A DNA stretch of 64,000 nucleotides from Cellulophaga algicola DSM 14237 (GCF_000186265.1 NC_014934.1:1550001-1614000); one strand, 5' to 3'. Positions 1 through 9,147 are shown, counted from the first letter of the stretch. Notes: generated by a model from the letters alone, not told the origin. Numbers and translations are program-made.

Positions 1-242
1 AAGGAGATAAAAAGTTCAAGCAATTTATTTCTGAAAACAAAAATCCAAATGGCATTGCTTTAAATGTAGATCAGCGAATTAGCTTTCAACAACATGCAGA
101 ACATTGGGGTACTTACGGTAATGAAGGTAGTTTGAATAACTGGGGATGGTACCAAGTTTTTGGTATTGAAAGCTTTAATTACACCGCAAGTCAAAATGAC
201 GGTAATGGAAACTGGGGTAAAATAAACGCTACCATCTGGTAA
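1..242 (+). CDS. C-terminal part of an unidentified protein, cut by window start
   Basis: An open frame (codons starting at base 3) runs from the window edge to TAA at 240-242 and gives about 79 residues rich in Asn, Gly, Trp and Tyr, with the stretches WGTYGNEGSLNNWGWY and GNGNWGKINATIW. That composition is typical of secreted beta-rich domains such as carbohydrate-active or adhesive modules in flavobacteria, but I do not recognise the family. The N-terminus, any signal peptide and the catalytic part lie outside the window. The next gene starts 63 bases downstream on the same strand, so they could be co-transcribed. The reading frame is sound; the function is unknown. Confidence 0.6.
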   Translation, partial: GDKKFKQFISENKNPNGIALNVDQRISFQQHAEHWGTYGNEGSLNNWGWYQVFGIESFNYTASQNDGNGNWGKINATIW

Positions 243-305
243 ACTACATCGCTACAAGTACTCGCAACAATTTTAGTTAGCTCAAACTCAATCCTGCTTT
301 TTTAA

Positions 306-1130
306 ATGAAAAAATCTACAGTATACTTCTTATTTGTTCTAACCCTTCTCTTACATAGCTCCTGCGTAGAAAAGAAGGCAGAACCTCTTACTTCTGCTAA
401 TTTTATTTTTGTAAAAGGAGGAATAATGAAAAATAAGAATTCACAATTGTATGGAATTAAAGGTAAAGTTCTTGACTTTTATATGGGTAAGTTTGAAGTT
501 ACGCAAAAGGAATGGAACGAAATTATGCCCATTAACCCTTCTAACACTATAGGTGACAATTTACCTGTTGAAATGGTTACTTGGTATGAATGTATCACCT
601 ATTGCAATAAACGAAGTAACAAAGAAGGCTTGCTTCCTTATTATGCTATTGATACTACCAAAGATACTTTAGATGGAGATATTCGTATCAATAAAAAAGC
701 AAATGGGTACAGATTGCCAACAGAGGTAGAATGGGAATATGCTGCTGGAGGTGGGCAGCTAAGCAAAAGTTTTACATTTAGCGGTAGTAATGAGATTAAC
801 AGTGTTGCGTGGACTTGGAAAGATACAGGTGATACTATTCTTTCTGGAAACTGGAACTACCGAAGCATGCAACGCAATCACTGCTCCACGAAACCTGTGG
901 GTTTAAAAAAACCTAATGAACTGGGTTTTTATGATATGACTGGCAACGTTATGGAATGGTGTGAAGAGTGGCATGTAACAGAACATATTTCTAAGGGAAC
1001 ATACCGAACTCAAAGAGGTGGCGGATGGATCAACATAGATGATTATGCTAAAGTAGCTCACAGAGGGTATAATGAAGCCAAAAGAAGAGCTATGGATCAA
1101 GGTTTTAGAATCTGTAGAAATAAAGAATAA
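306..1130 (+). CDS. Formylglycine-generating-enzyme-like (SUMF1 domain) lipoprotein
   Basis: A 274-residue protein with a lipoprotein signal peptide (hydrophobic stretch, then LHSSC with Cys20 as the likely lipidated residue), so it is probably anchored in the envelope. The rest matches the FGE-sulfatase fold: FEVTQKEWNEIM near residue 65, GYRLPTEVEWEYAAGGG near 135, GNVMEWCEEW near 215, and a C-terminal RGGGW and GFRICR. In this family only some members activate sulfatases; many bacterial lipoprotein members have other or unknown roles (for example GldJ/GldK-like proteins in gliding bacteria). The protein has Cys residues, but I cannot assign the catalytic pair by eye. No sulfatase is nearby. 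A bidirectional hairpin follows the stop. Confidence 0.85.
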   Translation: MKKSTVYFLFVLTLLLHSSCVEKKAEPLTSANFIFVKGGIMKNKNSQLYGIKGKVLDFYMGKFEVTQKEWNEIMPINPSNTIGDNLPVEMVTWYECITYCNKRSNKEGLLPYYAIDTTKDTLDGDIRINKKANGYRLPTEVEWEYAAGGGQLSKSFTFSGSNEINSVAWTWKDTGDTILSGNWNYRSMQRNHCSTKPVGLKKPNELGFYDMTGNVMEWCEEWHVTEHISKGTYRTQRGGGWINIDDYAKVAHRGYNEAKRRAMDQGFRICRNKE

Positions 1131-1165
1131 AATTATCGCTTGAACTTTTAAAATACCTACAAAAC

Positions 1166-1195
1166 AAAAACTCCGGCTATATGCCGGAGTTTTTT
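1166..1195. terminator. Bidirectional rho-independent terminator
   Basis: Eight-base perfect stem ACTCCGGC / GCCGGAGT with loop TATAT, flanked by A-run on the left and T-run on the right, so it can stop transcripts on both strands. It lies between the convergent SUMF1-like lipoprotein gene (+) and accC (-). Confidence 0.9.
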
Positions 1196-1202
1196 ATACT
1201 AT

Positions 1203-2552
1203 TTATTCCTTAGGAGGATCCATTTTAAAATCTTCCATAAATTTGGTGGTATAATTTCCTGCCAAATAATCTGGATGATCCATCAATTGTCTATGAAAAG
1301 GGATTGTTGTTTTTACACCTTCTATTACAAATTCATCTAAAGCACGCTTCATTTTATTAATAGCCTCTTCTCTTGTTTGAGCTGTGGTTATTAATTTAGC
1401 GATCATAGAATCATAATTTGAAGGTATAGTATAGCCACTATATACATGCGTATCTAAACGAATACCGTGACCTCCAGGAGTATGTAAGGTTGTTATTTTT
1501 CCTGGTGAAGGGCGAAAATCATGATAAGGATCTTCTGCATTAATTCTACATTCAATAGAATGTAACTTAGGTAAATAGTTTTTACCAGAGATTGGAACAC
1601 CAGCAGCTACAAGAATTTGCTCACGAATAAGATCGTAATCTATTACTTGTTCTGTTATAGGGTGCTCTACTTGAATACGTGTATTCATCTCCATAAAATA
1701 GAAGTTACGGTGTTTATCTACCAAAAATTCTATCGTACCTGCACCTTCATATTTTATAAACTCAGCTGCTTTTACTGCAGCTGCACCCATTTCATCTCGT
1801 AACTTATCGGTCATGAAAGGAGAAGGAGTTTCTTCGGTAAGCTTTTGATGACGTCTTTGAATAGAGCAATCTCTTTCTGACAAGTGACATGCTTTACCGT
1901 ATTGATCCCCAACAATTTGAATTTCAATATGTCGTGGCTCTTCAATAAGCTTTTCCATGTACATACCGCCATTACCAAATGCCGCTTTAGCTTCTTGAAC
2001 AGCACTATTGTAAAGATCTTCTAATTTATCTTCACTCCAAACAGCACGCATTCCTTTTCCACCACCACCAGCAGTTGCTTTTATCATAACGGGATATCCC
2101 ATTTTTTTAGCAATCTTTTTGGCATCTGCAACATCTTTTAACAACCCATCAGAACCAGGCACACAAGGTACGCCAGCTTCTTTCATTGTTATTTTTGCAG
2201 TAGCTTTATCACCCATTTTATCTATTTGGTCCCCAGAGGCACCAATAAACTTAATATCGTGTTCTGCACAAATTCTTGAAAATTTAGAATTTTCAGATAA
2301 AAACCCGTATCCTGGGTGAATAGCATCAGCATTTGTAATTTCTGCTGCTGCTATAATATTTGGTATTTTTAAATAAGACTCACTACTAGGAGCTGGACCA
2401 ATACATACTGCTTCATCTGCAAAACGTACATGCAGACTTTCTTCATCGGCCTTAGAATAAACTGCAACAGTTTTAATTCCCATCTCACGGCAGGTCCTGA
2501 TAATACGCAGTGCAATTTCTCCTCTATTTGCAATTAATATTTTTTTAAACAT
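1203..2552 (-). CDS. accC: Acetyl-CoA carboxylase, biotin carboxylase subunit
   Basis: A 449-residue protein of normal length for AccC. It carboxylates the biotin carried by AccB using ATP and bicarbonate, the first step of fatty acid synthesis. It shows the N-terminal [14 protein letters not shown] motif, the [10 protein letters not shown] motif near residue 80, the ATP-grasp glycine loop [10 protein letters not shown] near 160-170, and the catalytic region [16 protein letters not shown] near 285-300. It lies 90 bases downstream of accB on the same strand, the usual accB-accC order. The intergenic stretch contains a strong hairpin that could lower accC expression relative to accB. The transcript ends at the hairpin at 1166-1195. 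Confidence 0.98.
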   Translation of the reverse strand: MFKKILIANRGEIALRIIRTCREMGIKTVAVYSKADEESLHVRFADEAVCIGPAPSSESYLKIPNIIAAAEITNADAIHPGYGFLSENSKFSRICAEHDIKFIGASGDQIDKMGDKATAKITMKEAGVPCVPGSDGLLKDVADAKKIAKKMGYPVMIKATAGGGGKGMRAVWSEDKLEDLYNSAVQEAKAAFGNGGMYMEKLIEEPRHIEIQIVGDQYGKACHLSERDCSIQRRHQKLTEETPSPFMTDKLRDEMGAAAVKAAEFIKYEGAGTIEFLVDKHRNFYFMEMNTRIQVEHPITEQVIDYDLIREQILVAAGVPISGKNYLPKLHSIECRINAEDPYHDFRPSPGKITTLHTPGGHGIRLDTHVYSGYTIPSNYDSMIAKLITTAQTREEAINKMKRALDEFVIEGVKTTIPFHRQLMDHPDYLAGNYTTKFMEDFKMDPPKE

Positions 2553-2592
2553 CTTTTGAAATTTTAAATGTTGAATCCTAAATTTTAAATGG

Positions 2593-2624
2593 ATTTTAAA
2601 TGGTTGAAGACAACCATTTAAAAT
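2593..2624 (-). promoter_or_regulatory. 14-bp perfect inverted repeat between accB and accC
   Basis: Arms ATTTTAAATGGTTG and CAACCATTTAAAAT are exact reverse complements around an AAGA loop. TTTTAAATG is repeated several times in the surrounding 90 bases. There is no clear U-run after the stem in the minus direction, so it is a poor classical terminator. It may be an mRNA-processing, stability or attenuation element that sets the AccB:AccC ratio; that role is inference. Confidence 0.6.
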
Positions 2625-2642
2625 TTAAGTATCTAAAATTTC

Positions 2643-3125
2643 TTATGATGGATCTACCAAAAATAATGGTTGATCAAATTCCACTGGTGAAGAATCGTCT
2701 ACTAAAACTTTAACAATCTTACCCGAAACCTCAGATTCAATATCATTGAATAATTTCATTGCTTCAATAACACAAAGTACATCTCCTTTGTTTATAGTAC
2801 TACCGACTTCAACAAAAACAGGTTTTTCTGGTGAAGCTTTTCTATAGAATGTACCAATAATTGGCGACTTTATAGTGATGTATTTATCATCCTCATTAGC
2901 TTCTGCTTTTGCTGCAATTTCTACTGAAGGAGCTTCCTCATGTGCAGGTGCTGCAGCCATCATTTGATTGTGTGCCATTGGTATTTGCTGAACATATGAA
3001 GTTGGCTCATGACCAGCTGCACCTGTGCGAATTGTTATTTTGATGTCTTCCATCTCTAATTTAACTTCGCTAGCACCTGATTTGGCTACAAATTTAATCA
3101 AGCTTTGAATTTCTTTAATATCCAT
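2643..3125 (-). CDS. accB: Acetyl-CoA carboxylase biotin carboxyl carrier protein
   Basis: A 160-residue protein of normal BCCP length. The N-terminal helical region (MDIKEIQSLIKFVAKS) is followed by a low-complexity Ala/Glu/Pro linker around residues 50-80 and a C-terminal lipoyl/biotinyl domain. The biotinylation motif EAMKL is clear, with Lys124 as the modified residue, followed by the typical FNDIESEVSGKI. It carries the carboxyl group between AccC and the carboxyltransferase (not in this window). It sits between fabH, 32 bases upstream, and accC downstream, so fatty acid initiation genes form one operon. Confidence 0.98.
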   Translation of the reverse strand: MDIKEIQSLIKFVAKSGASEVKLEMEDIKITIRTGAAGHEPTSYVQQIPMAHNQMMAAAPAHEEAPSVEIAAKAEANEDDKYITIKSPIIGTFYRKASPEKPVFVEVGSTINKGDVLCVIEAMKLFNDIESEVSGKIVKVLVDDSSPVEFDQPLFLVDPS

Positions 3126-3157
3126 CGAATTCTAGTTTAATATAATAGTTGATATTG

Positions 3158-4156
3158 TTATTTTGAGTTATATGCCCATTTTAAATAGATAGATCCCCAA
3201 GTGAATCCTCCTCCGAAAGCAGCAAAAACCAAGTTATCCCCTTTTTTTAATTGCTTTTCGTAATCATTTAATAAAAGCGGTAAAGTTGCAGATGTTGTAT
3301 TCCCATACTTCTGAATATTCATCATTACTCTATCATGATCTAAGCCCATTCTATTAGCTGTAGCATCAATAATACGTTTATTGGCTTGGTGTGGCACCAA
3401 CCAATCAACATCATCATGTGTTAATGAATTACGTTCCATGATTTGAGCTGCTGCTTCTGCCATATTAGACACCGCAAATTTAAATACTGTTTTACCTTCT
3501 TGAAAAATATAATGTTGTCTGTTCTTTACAGATTCTTCTGTGGCTGGCATTACAGAACCTCCTCCATTCATACTTAAATAAGACCTACCATTTCCATCAG
3601 AACGCAAATATTCATCTTGCATTCCTAAACCTTCTTCATTAGGTTCAAAAAGTGCAGCTCCTGCACCATCTCCAAAAATAATACAAGTAGTCCTATCTTC
3701 ATAATCTATGATAGAAGACATTTTATCTGCCCCTATCAAAAGTACTTTTTTATACTTTCCTGATTCTATAAAACCTGCTGCAGTAGACATCCCAAATAAG
3801 AAGCTAGAACATGCCGCTAGCAAATCAAATGCAAAAGCGTTCGTTGCTCCTATTTCTGAAGCAACAAATGCAGCTGTTGAAGCCACTAAAGTATCTGGAG
3901 TAGCTGTACCCACTAATACTAAATCTATTTCTTTAGGGTCAATACCCCTTTTCTTTATTAATTCTTCTGCAGCCTTAATCGCCATATATGACGTACCGGC
4001 TCCTTCTTCTTTAAGTATTCTTCTCTCTTTAATACCTGTTCTAGTAGTGATCCATTCATCATTAGTATCTACTAGGTCCTCCAACATTTTATTCGTCATT
4101 ACGAACTCAGGAACATAAGCCCCTACTGCCGTGATGGCCGCTGATATTTTAGTCAT
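3158..4156 (-). CDS. fabH: 3-oxoacyl-ACP synthase III
   Basis: A 332-residue FabH that condenses a short acyl-CoA with malonyl-ACP to start fatty acid elongation. The catalytic triad is visible: Cys116 in DLLAACSSF, His256 in WLVPHQANKRI and Asn286 in KYGNTTSAT. Length is standard. In Bacteroidota such enzymes often accept branched primers; this cannot be read from sequence by eye. It is the first gene of the fabH-accB-accC run. The rpmF terminator at about 4275-4304 separates it from rpmF-DUF177, so it should have its own promoter in the 120 bases upstream. Confidence 0.97.
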   Translation of the reverse strand: MTKISAAITAVGAYVPEFVMTNKMLEDLVDTNDEWITTRTGIKERRILKEEGAGTSYMAIKAAEELIKKRGIDPKEIDLVLVGTATPDTLVASTAAFVASEIGATNAFAFDLLAACSSFLFGMSTAAGFIESGKYKKVLLIGADKMSSIIDYEDRTTCIIFGDGAGAALFEPNEEGLGMQDEYLRSDGNGRSYLSMNGGGSVMPATEESVKNRQHYIFQEGKTVFKFAVSNMAEAAAQIMERNSLTHDDVDWLVPHQANKRIIDATANRMGLDHDRVMMNIQKYGNTTSATLPLLLNDYEKQLKKGDNLVFAAFGGGFTWGSIYLKWAYNSK

Positions 4157-4274
4157 TTAGAAACATTTTTGTGCTTAAATCTTCAAAAAAGCAGCAAATT
4201 TGGTGAAAATTAGTGATTTTTTGCGACTTTTTATATTAAAAACTCTTGTTTTTAAATTTTTGAATTGCTCACAT

Positions 4275-4304
4275 AAAAAAACTCCCACTTTTACAAGTGG
4301 GAGT
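4275..4304 (-). terminator. Rho-independent terminator after rpmF
   Basis: Ten-base perfect stem ACTCCCACTT / AAGTGGGAGT with loop TTAC; on the minus strand it is followed by a run of six T. It ends the DUF177-rpmF transcript before fabH. Confidence 0.9.
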
Positions 4305-4328
4305 CCATATACTTTCTTCAGAAGTTAA

Positions 4329-4526
4329 TTAAGCAACTGCTTCTTCTGTATTATCAATTAAAACTTGGCCTCTGTAATATAATTTACCTTCATGCCAGTG
4401 TGCTCTATGATACAAATGCATTTCTCCAGTTGTTGGATCTTTTGCAAGAGTAGGGGCTACAGCCTTATAATGCGTTCTTCTCTTATCTCTTCTTGTTCTG
4501 GAAATCTTCCGTTTTGGATGCGCCAT
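4329..4526 (-). CDS. rpmF: 50S ribosomal protein L32
   Basis: A 65-residue basic protein starting [17 protein letters not shown], typical of L32 of the large ribosomal subunit. It lacks paired CxxC motifs, so it is the zinc-independent form. It lies 9 bases downstream of the DUF177 gene, the widely conserved yceD-rpmF arrangement, and is followed by a strong terminator. Confidence 0.98.
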   Translation of the reverse strand: MAHPKRKISRTRRDKRRTHYKAVAPTLAKDPTTGEMHLYHRAHWHEGKLYYRGQVLIDNTEEAVA

Positions 4527-4535
4527 TTTTAAAAC

Positions 4536-5081
4536 TTATTTATCCGTTAATAACTTTTTTAATGAATCCCAACGAGGATCCGTTTCTTTATTTTTGTTTT
4601 CCTTTACTTCTTTTGGATGCAATTTTTCTAATTTTTCCAATGCTGCTGATTTTAAAGTACCATCCTCTATTCCTGGATGCACCTTTTTTAACGGCACTGC
4701 TAAAACGATCATTTCATAAACATATTGCGAAATATCTACCTCAAAATCCCCATGTGGGATAATTAAAATTTCATCATTGTCATCATTAAACTCATCACCA
4801 AACTTAACTAGAAGCTCTAAATCTGCTTCTACTGGTTGGTCATAAGGTTCATTCGTAACATCACAATAAACGTTTACCGTACCTGTCGCGTTTATCTCTA
4901 ACGCTAACATTGTACTCGATCTATTTAATACCACTGCTAAATTAATAGCTGCATTATTAAACTCATCATATTCAAAAGATTCAAAGAACGTATTATCTAT
5001 CTCAAAATTAAATTCGTGTCTTCCTTGCTTCAATCCTGAAAAAGGAATAACAAACTCTTTATGCTTCTTCATGTTTGACAC
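4536..5081 (-). CDS. DUF177 (YceD) family protein
   Basis: A 181-residue acidic protein of the DUF177/YceD family. Homologues are encoded directly upstream of rpmF in many bacteria and plant plastids and are linked to 23S rRNA accumulation in plants; the precise bacterial role is not settled. The central EINATGTVNVYCDVTNEP region takes the place of the CxRC-type motif of other YceD proteins and keeps only one Cys. A good TAnnTTTG -7 box lies 36 bases upstream. It is co-transcribed with rpmF. Confidence 0.9.
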   Translation of the reverse strand: MSNMKKHKEFVIPFSGLKQGRHEFNFEIDNTFFESFEYDEFNNAAINLAVVLNRSSTMLALEINATGTVNVYCDVTNEPYDQPVEADLELLVKFGDEFNDDNDEILIIPHGDFEVDISQYVYEMIVLAVPLKKVHPGIEDGTLKSAALEKLEKLHPKEVKENKNKETDPRWDSLKKLLTDK

Positions 5082-5116
5082 TTATTATTAGTGCTCCTGC
5101 CACGCAAAGGCGGGTG

Positions 5117-5124
5117 CAAAGATA
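5117..5124 (-). promoter_or_regulatory. Bacteroidota -7 promoter box for DUF177-rpmF
   Basis: TATCTTTG on the minus strand fits TAnnTTTG exactly. A TTG lies about 22 bases upstream at the place expected for the -33 element. The start codon is 36 bases downstream. Confidence 0.7.
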
Positions 5125-5230
5125 CTATTATTTTACTAAAACCCAACTTTTTAGCTTATTTTGTAAAATAGCGTTTAAGCACTGTATTTACTAATGAAAT
5201 TAGCTAAAAATTATTTCTCGTCTGACTTAT

Positions 5231-6286
5231 TTATCTAAATTCTCGTTTTAATCTCGACTTTTTAAGAGGATTTGCAGTCAGCTCACTGTATTCTGCTCTC
5301 TTCCTAAATATTTCTATTGCTTGAAAAACAGCTTCTTTAAAAGAACTATGATCTGCCTTTCCTTTTCCTGCAATTTCATAAGCTGTTCCATGATCTGGAG
5401 ACGTACGCACTTTATTTAATCCAGCCGTATAATTTACACCATTCCCAAATGACAAAGTTTTAAAAGGAATTAAGCCCTGATCGTGATATGCTGCTAAAAT
5501 AGCATCAAAATTCTTATACCCATCAGAACCAAAAAAACTATCTGCAGCATACGGTCCAAAAACCAAATGGCCTTCTTCTGACAGTTCTTTTATGGTTGGT
5601 TTTAAGGTATCATCATCCTCTTTACCTATAATACCATTGTCTCCACTATGCGGATTAATGCCTAATACTGCAATTTTAGGTTTAGATATACCAAAATCTA
5701 CTTTTAAAGAATTTTCTATGGTAGCTACTTTACTTTTAATAAGCTCTGGTGTTATTGCAGCTGCCACATCCTTCACGGCAATATGATCCGTAAGCAAACC
5801 AACCTTTAAACCGTCAGTAATCATAAACATTAAACTTTCACCCTCCAATTCTTGTGCAAGAAAATCTGTATGTCCAGGAAAATTAAAATCATCCGCCTGA
5901 ATATTACTTTTATTTATCGGAGCGGTTACTAAAACATCTATGTCGCCATCTTTTAATGCTTTTACCGCTGCCTTTAATGATTGAATAGCAAAATCTCCTG
6001 CTTCTTTAGTTGCTTCCCCAAATTTAATATTTGGAATTTCACGCCATACATTAACTACATTGATTTTTCCCGCTAAGGCCTTAGATGCTTCCTGAACACC
6101 ATGATAGTTAATCTCTAAATTAAGTTCTGACTTTTGAAATGAAATTGTTTTATTAGATGCAAAAATCACTGGAGTACAGAAGTCTAACATTCGATTATCT
6201 TCAAAAGTTTTCAGCACTACCTCACAACCTATTCCGTTTAAATCGCCAATAGAAACCCCTACTTTTATTTTTTGTCTTTCCTCCAT
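5231..6286 (-). CDS. pdxA: 4-hydroxythreonine-4-phosphate dehydrogenase
   Basis: A 351-residue PdxA, slightly longer than average (~330). It oxidises 4-phosphohydroxy-threonine in the DXP-dependent pathway to pyridoxal phosphate. Recognisable motifs are VSIGDLNGIGCEVVLKT at the N-terminus, TAPINKSNIQ near 120, FPGHTDFLAQ with a metal-binding His near 140, GINPHSGDNGIIGKED near 210, and AAYHDQGLIPFK with another metal His near 270. It is divergent from ribE with a 58-base spacer containing its promoter. The pairing of B6 and riboflavin genes back to back is common in flavobacteria. Confidence 0.97.
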   Translation of the reverse strand: MEERQKIKVGVSIGDLNGIGCEVVLKTFEDNRMLDFCTPVIFASNKTISFQKSELNLEINYHGVQEASKALAGKINVVNVWREIPNIKFGEATKEAGDFAIQSLKAAVKALKDGDIDVLVTAPINKSNIQADDFNFPGHTDFLAQELEGESLMFMITDGLKVGLLTDHIAVKDVAAAITPELIKSKVATIENSLKVDFGISKPKIAVLGINPHSGDNGIIGKEDDDTLKPTIKELSEEGHLVFGPYAADSFFGSDGYKNFDAILAAYHDQGLIPFKTLSFGNGVNYTAGLNKVRTSPDHGTAYEIAGKGKADHSSFKEAVFQAIEIFRKRAEYSELTANPLKKSRLKREFR

Positions 6287-6319
6287 GATATCTTATGGGT
6301 TTATAGTAATTTTACAGCA

Positions 6320-6327
6320 CAAAACTA
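6320..6327 (-). promoter_or_regulatory. Probable -7 box for pdxA
   Basis: TAGTTTTG on the minus strand fits TAnnTTTG; the pdxA start codon is 33 bases downstream. No FMN riboswitch-like structure fits into the 58-base pdxA-ribE spacer. Confidence 0.55.
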
Positions 6328-6344
6328 GTTAATTAAAACGACAC

Positions 6345-6935
6345 ATGTTTACAGGAATAATTGAAACTTTAGGAGAAGTAAAGACATTAGAGAAAGAAGA
6401 CACTAATTTACACATTACTGTAAGGTCTACAATTACTCCTGAACTCAAAATAGATCAAAGCGTCTCTCATAATGGCGTTTGTCTCACCGTTGTAGCCGTA
6501 AAAGGCGATTCTTATACCGTTACCGCTATTGATGAAACTTTACAAAAAACAAATTTGGCTCAATTAACCGTTGGCGATCAAGTAAATTTAGAACGTGCAA
6601 TGATTCTTGGTTCTCGCTTAGACGGTCATATTGTTCAAGGACATGTAGATCAAATTGGGACCTGTACCAAGGTTGAAGAAAAAGACGGAAGCTGGCTATT
6701 CTCTTTTGAATATGATGCTACACTACATAACCCCACTATTGAAAAAGGATCTATAACCATTGATGGTACCAGTTTGACGGTAATCAACTCTGGCACCAAT
6801 ACGTTTAGTGTTGCCATTATACCTTATACTTATAAACATACACGCTTTAACACCTATAAAAAAGGAACCGTTGTGAACCTTGAGTTTGATGTTATTGGAA
6901 AATATGTGGCAAAATTAACAGCGAATAGACTTTAG
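6345..6935 (+). CDS. ribE: Riboflavin synthase, alpha chain
   Basis: A 196-residue protein that dismutates two 6,7-dimethyl-8-ribityllumazine molecules into riboflavin. It begins with the family signature MFTGIIETLG and consists of two similar lumazine-binding barrels (about 1-95 and 96-190); the second repeats the pattern with LDGHIVQGHVDQIG. Length is standard. Its last four bases overlap the end of the convergent DUF2007 gene. Confidence 0.97.
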   Translation: MFTGIIETLGEVKTLEKEDTNLHITVRSTITPELKIDQSVSHNGVCLTVVAVKGDSYTVTAIDETLQKTNLAQLTVGDQVNLERAMILGSRLDGHIVQGHVDQIGTCTKVEEKDGSWLFSFEYDATLHNPTIEKGSITIDGTSLTVINSGTNTFSVAIIPYTYKHTRFNTYKKGTVVNLEFDVIGKYVAKLTANRL

Positions 6936-7174
6936 TTTTTAGCTATTCCATTCTCATATTCAGCAACAATACCCTTTGCTTTATCCAAATCTCTACCTAA
7001 AACAGATAGCGCTATTGTAGATTCTGTACCCCCAACAAAACCTGCTATTACACCAGAATTTTGTTCATTTTTTTCAATATATGGTATATATGCCTCTTCC
7101 AATAAGCCTTTTAATAAAATAACAGTGACTTGAGTACCACTATAAATTTTTGTATATTTTTCACTATCGATCAT
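6932..7174 (-). CDS. DUF2007 family small protein
   Basis: An 80-residue soluble protein with no signal peptide. The pattern (YTKIYSGTQVTVILLKGLLEEAYIPY, then VLGRDLDKAKGIV at the C-terminus) fits the DUF2007 'putative signal transducing protein' family, in which a small alpha/beta domain related to PII-like folds is proposed but no function is proven. It lies downstream of the acyltransferase-like membrane gene in the opposite order of translation, convergent with ribE. Confidence 0.75.
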   Translation of the reverse strand: MIDSEKYTKIYSGTQVTVILLKGLLEEAYIPYIEKNEQNSGVIAGFVGGTESTIALSVLGRDLDKAKGIVAEYENGIAKN

Positions 7175-7221
7175 AATATTTCTTGTTTAAATTAAAACTA
7201 CAATAATCTTATGGATAGCCA

Positions 7222-8313
7222 CTAAACTTTAATAAAAATTTGTCTTTTATAAAGTACAAGAGCTACTAATAAATAGCAACTCATTACGGTAATAGCATAA
7301 AGTAAAGACGAAAGCTGTATGGGTAAAAAATCATGAACATACAAGGTATTGAAGAGCCAAGAATGTATTGAAACACGATCCTCACCTACTTTAATTAAAC
7401 CAAATAACTTACCTATAAAACTAGATAAGAAAAAAACGGTAATAGCATTTGCCCCTGCATATTTGAAAATAGTTCCAAATTGCACCTTTCTCACATCTGT
7501 ACTATAATAAATTAAGGCTAAAATTAAATTAGCCCAACCAGCGGTTACCAATACAAAACTACTAGACCACAACGCTTTATTTATTGGAAAAATAAAATGC
7601 CATGCATGACCAACAATCAGCAATATCAAACCTAAACCCAATACTATTGTCGTTTTGTTTTGTTGCTTTGAAAGTAAAATTTTTCCTGTAAAAACACCTA
7701 AAAGACAACTAGCAATTGCAGGTATAGTACTCAACAAGCCTTCTGGGTCATAATCATCTTTCCACATATGGCTACCTAAAATATTTAAATCAACATAGTT
7801 TGCTAAATTATTTGGAGCCCTATCAAAGGTTGAAGCTATTCCGTTTACAGGAATAAAACCCATAGCTAACCAATACCCAATAAGTATAAACACGGTAACT
7901 CCTATTAATTGTTTCCAATTAAAATTTAAGAATAAGATAGAGGTGATAAAAAAAACCACTCCAATTCTTTGTAAGACCCCTGGAAAACGAATTTCTGAAA
8001 AATCTTTTACGAATGGGAACACCAAGGTAAAAGCCCCTAATAGCAATCCCAACCCGATTAACTTAAGGCTTCTGCTCACAATTTTTTTATAGGTATCAGC
8101 CGTAGGTTTTTTAGTACTATATGCAAAGACGATTGACGTACCCACAATAAATAAGAAAAACGGAAACACCAAATCTGTTGGCGTGTACCCATGCCAATCT
8201 GCATGTAAGAAAGGAGCATAAACTGCGGCCCAAGTTCCTGGATTATTTACTAAAATCATTAGTACAATAGTCATCCCCCTAAATATATCTACAGCAACAA
8301 TTCTTTCTTTCAT
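7222..8313 (-). CDS. NagX/HGSNAT-like multi-pass membrane acyltransferase family protein
   Basis: A 363-residue integral membrane protein with about 10 hydrophobic helices. The N-terminus KERIVAVDIFRGMTIVLMIL and the following HADWHGYTPTDLVFPFFLF are hallmarks of the DUF5009 / heparan-alpha-glucosaminide N-acetyltransferase-like family. Human HGSNAT moves acetyl groups across the membrane onto glucosamine; bacterial members such as NagX sit in amino-sugar operons, but the substrate here is unknown and no amino-sugar genes are next to it. It is divergent from the TauE/SafE gene. Confidence 0.85.
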   Translation of the reverse strand: MKERIVAVDIFRGMTIVLMILVNNPGTWAAVYAPFLHADWHGYTPTDLVFPFFLFIVGTSIVFAYSTKKPTADTYKKIVSRSLKLIGLGLLLGAFTLVFPFVKDFSEIRFPGVLQRIGVVFFITSILFLNFNWKQLIGVTVFILIGYWLAMGFIPVNGIASTFDRAPNNLANYVDLNILGSHMWKDDYDPEGLLSTIPAIASCLLGVFTGKILLSKQQNKTTIVLGLGLILLIVGHAWHFIFPINKALWSSSFVLVTAGWANLILALIYYSTDVRKVQFGTIFKYAGANAITVFFLSSFIGKLFGLIKVGEDRVSIHSWLFNTLYVHDFLPIQLSSLLYAITVMSCYLLVALVLYKRQIFIKV

Positions 8314-8360
8314 CTATTCTTGAGTTTATTAGTCTGACTTTAAAGTTAATTAATTTACAA

Positions 8361-8368
8361 TACTTTTG
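8361..8368 (+). promoter_or_regulatory. Probable -7 box for TauE/SafE gene
   Basis: TACTTTTG fits TAnnTTTG; the start codon is 23 bases downstream. Confidence 0.6.
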
Positions 8369-8391
8369 CACCCCATTCAGCAACACAGTTC

Positions 8392-9147
8392 ATGTATTTA
8401 ACCCTTTCATCAAATATTTCGCAATCTTCTTGGATATTAGCATTTTTAGCAGCCATTATTTTAGGAATTTCAAAGTCGGGAATTAAAGGAATTGCAATTA
8501 TCATTGTCACCCTAATGGCTATTGCCTTTGTCGCTAAAGAGTCTACAGGTCTTATTGTACCCTTACTTATTGCTGGTGATATTTTTGCCGTAATTTATTA
8601 CAATAGACACACGCAGTGGAGCTATATCTTACGCTTTTTACCCTGGATGATATCTGGTGTACTTATAGGCGTTGTTATTGGAAAAGAGCTAGACGAAGAA
8701 ACTTTTAAATTTGGAATGTCTTTTATTATTCTTGGTAGCGTTGTAATGATGTATTGGTGGGATCGCAGAAAAAGCAAATCTGTACCTACCCATTGGGCCT
8801 TTGCTGGATCTATAGGTATCATGGCAGGGATTACAACAATGATTGGCAATTTAGCTGGTGCTTTTTCTAATATTTTCTTCTTAGCTATGCGCTTGCCAAA
8901 AAACGAATTTATTGGTACTGCGGCTTGGTTATTTTTTATTGTCAATGTTTTTAAATTGCCCTTTCACATCTTTGTATGGGAAACAATTACGCCAGATACC
9001 TTATGGATTAATTTAAAATTAGCTCCCGGCATTCTAATAGGTCTTTTCATAGGCGTGCGTTTGGTTAAAATAATTAAAGATGAATTTTACCGAAAAATGA
9101 TTCTGATATTAACGGCAATAGGTGCATTATTGATACTAATTAGATAA
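8392..9147 (+). CDS. TauE/SafE family sulfite/anion exporter
   Basis: A 251-residue membrane protein with about eight hydrophobic segments. The pattern ILGISKSGIKG near residue 22, a middle GVLIGVVIGKELDE, and the repeated half GITTMIGNLAGAFSNIFFL fit the TauE/SafE (DUF81) family of proton-coupled exporters of sulfite, sulfoacetate or other organic anions. The substrate cannot be deduced. It stands alone between the acyltransferase gene and a gap; a good TAnnTTTG box precedes it and a hairpin lies 107 bases after the stop. Confidence 0.88.
   Translation: MYLTLSSNISQSSWILAFLAAIILGISKSGIKGIAIIIVTLMAIAFVAKESTGLIVPLLIAGDIFAVIYYNRHTQWSYILRFLPWMISGVLIGVVIGKELDEETFKFGMSFIILGSVVMMYWWDRRKSKSVPTHWAFAGSIGIMAGITTMIGNLAGAFSNIFFLAMRLPKNEFIGTAAWLFFIVNVFKLPFHIFVWETITPDTLWINLKLAPGILIGLFIGVRLVKIIKDEFYRKMILILTAIGALLILIR

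Noticed and set aside
6287-6344. FMN riboswitch before ribE
   Set aside because: The spacer is only 58 bases and holds the pdxA promoter; no conserved RFN element is visible.
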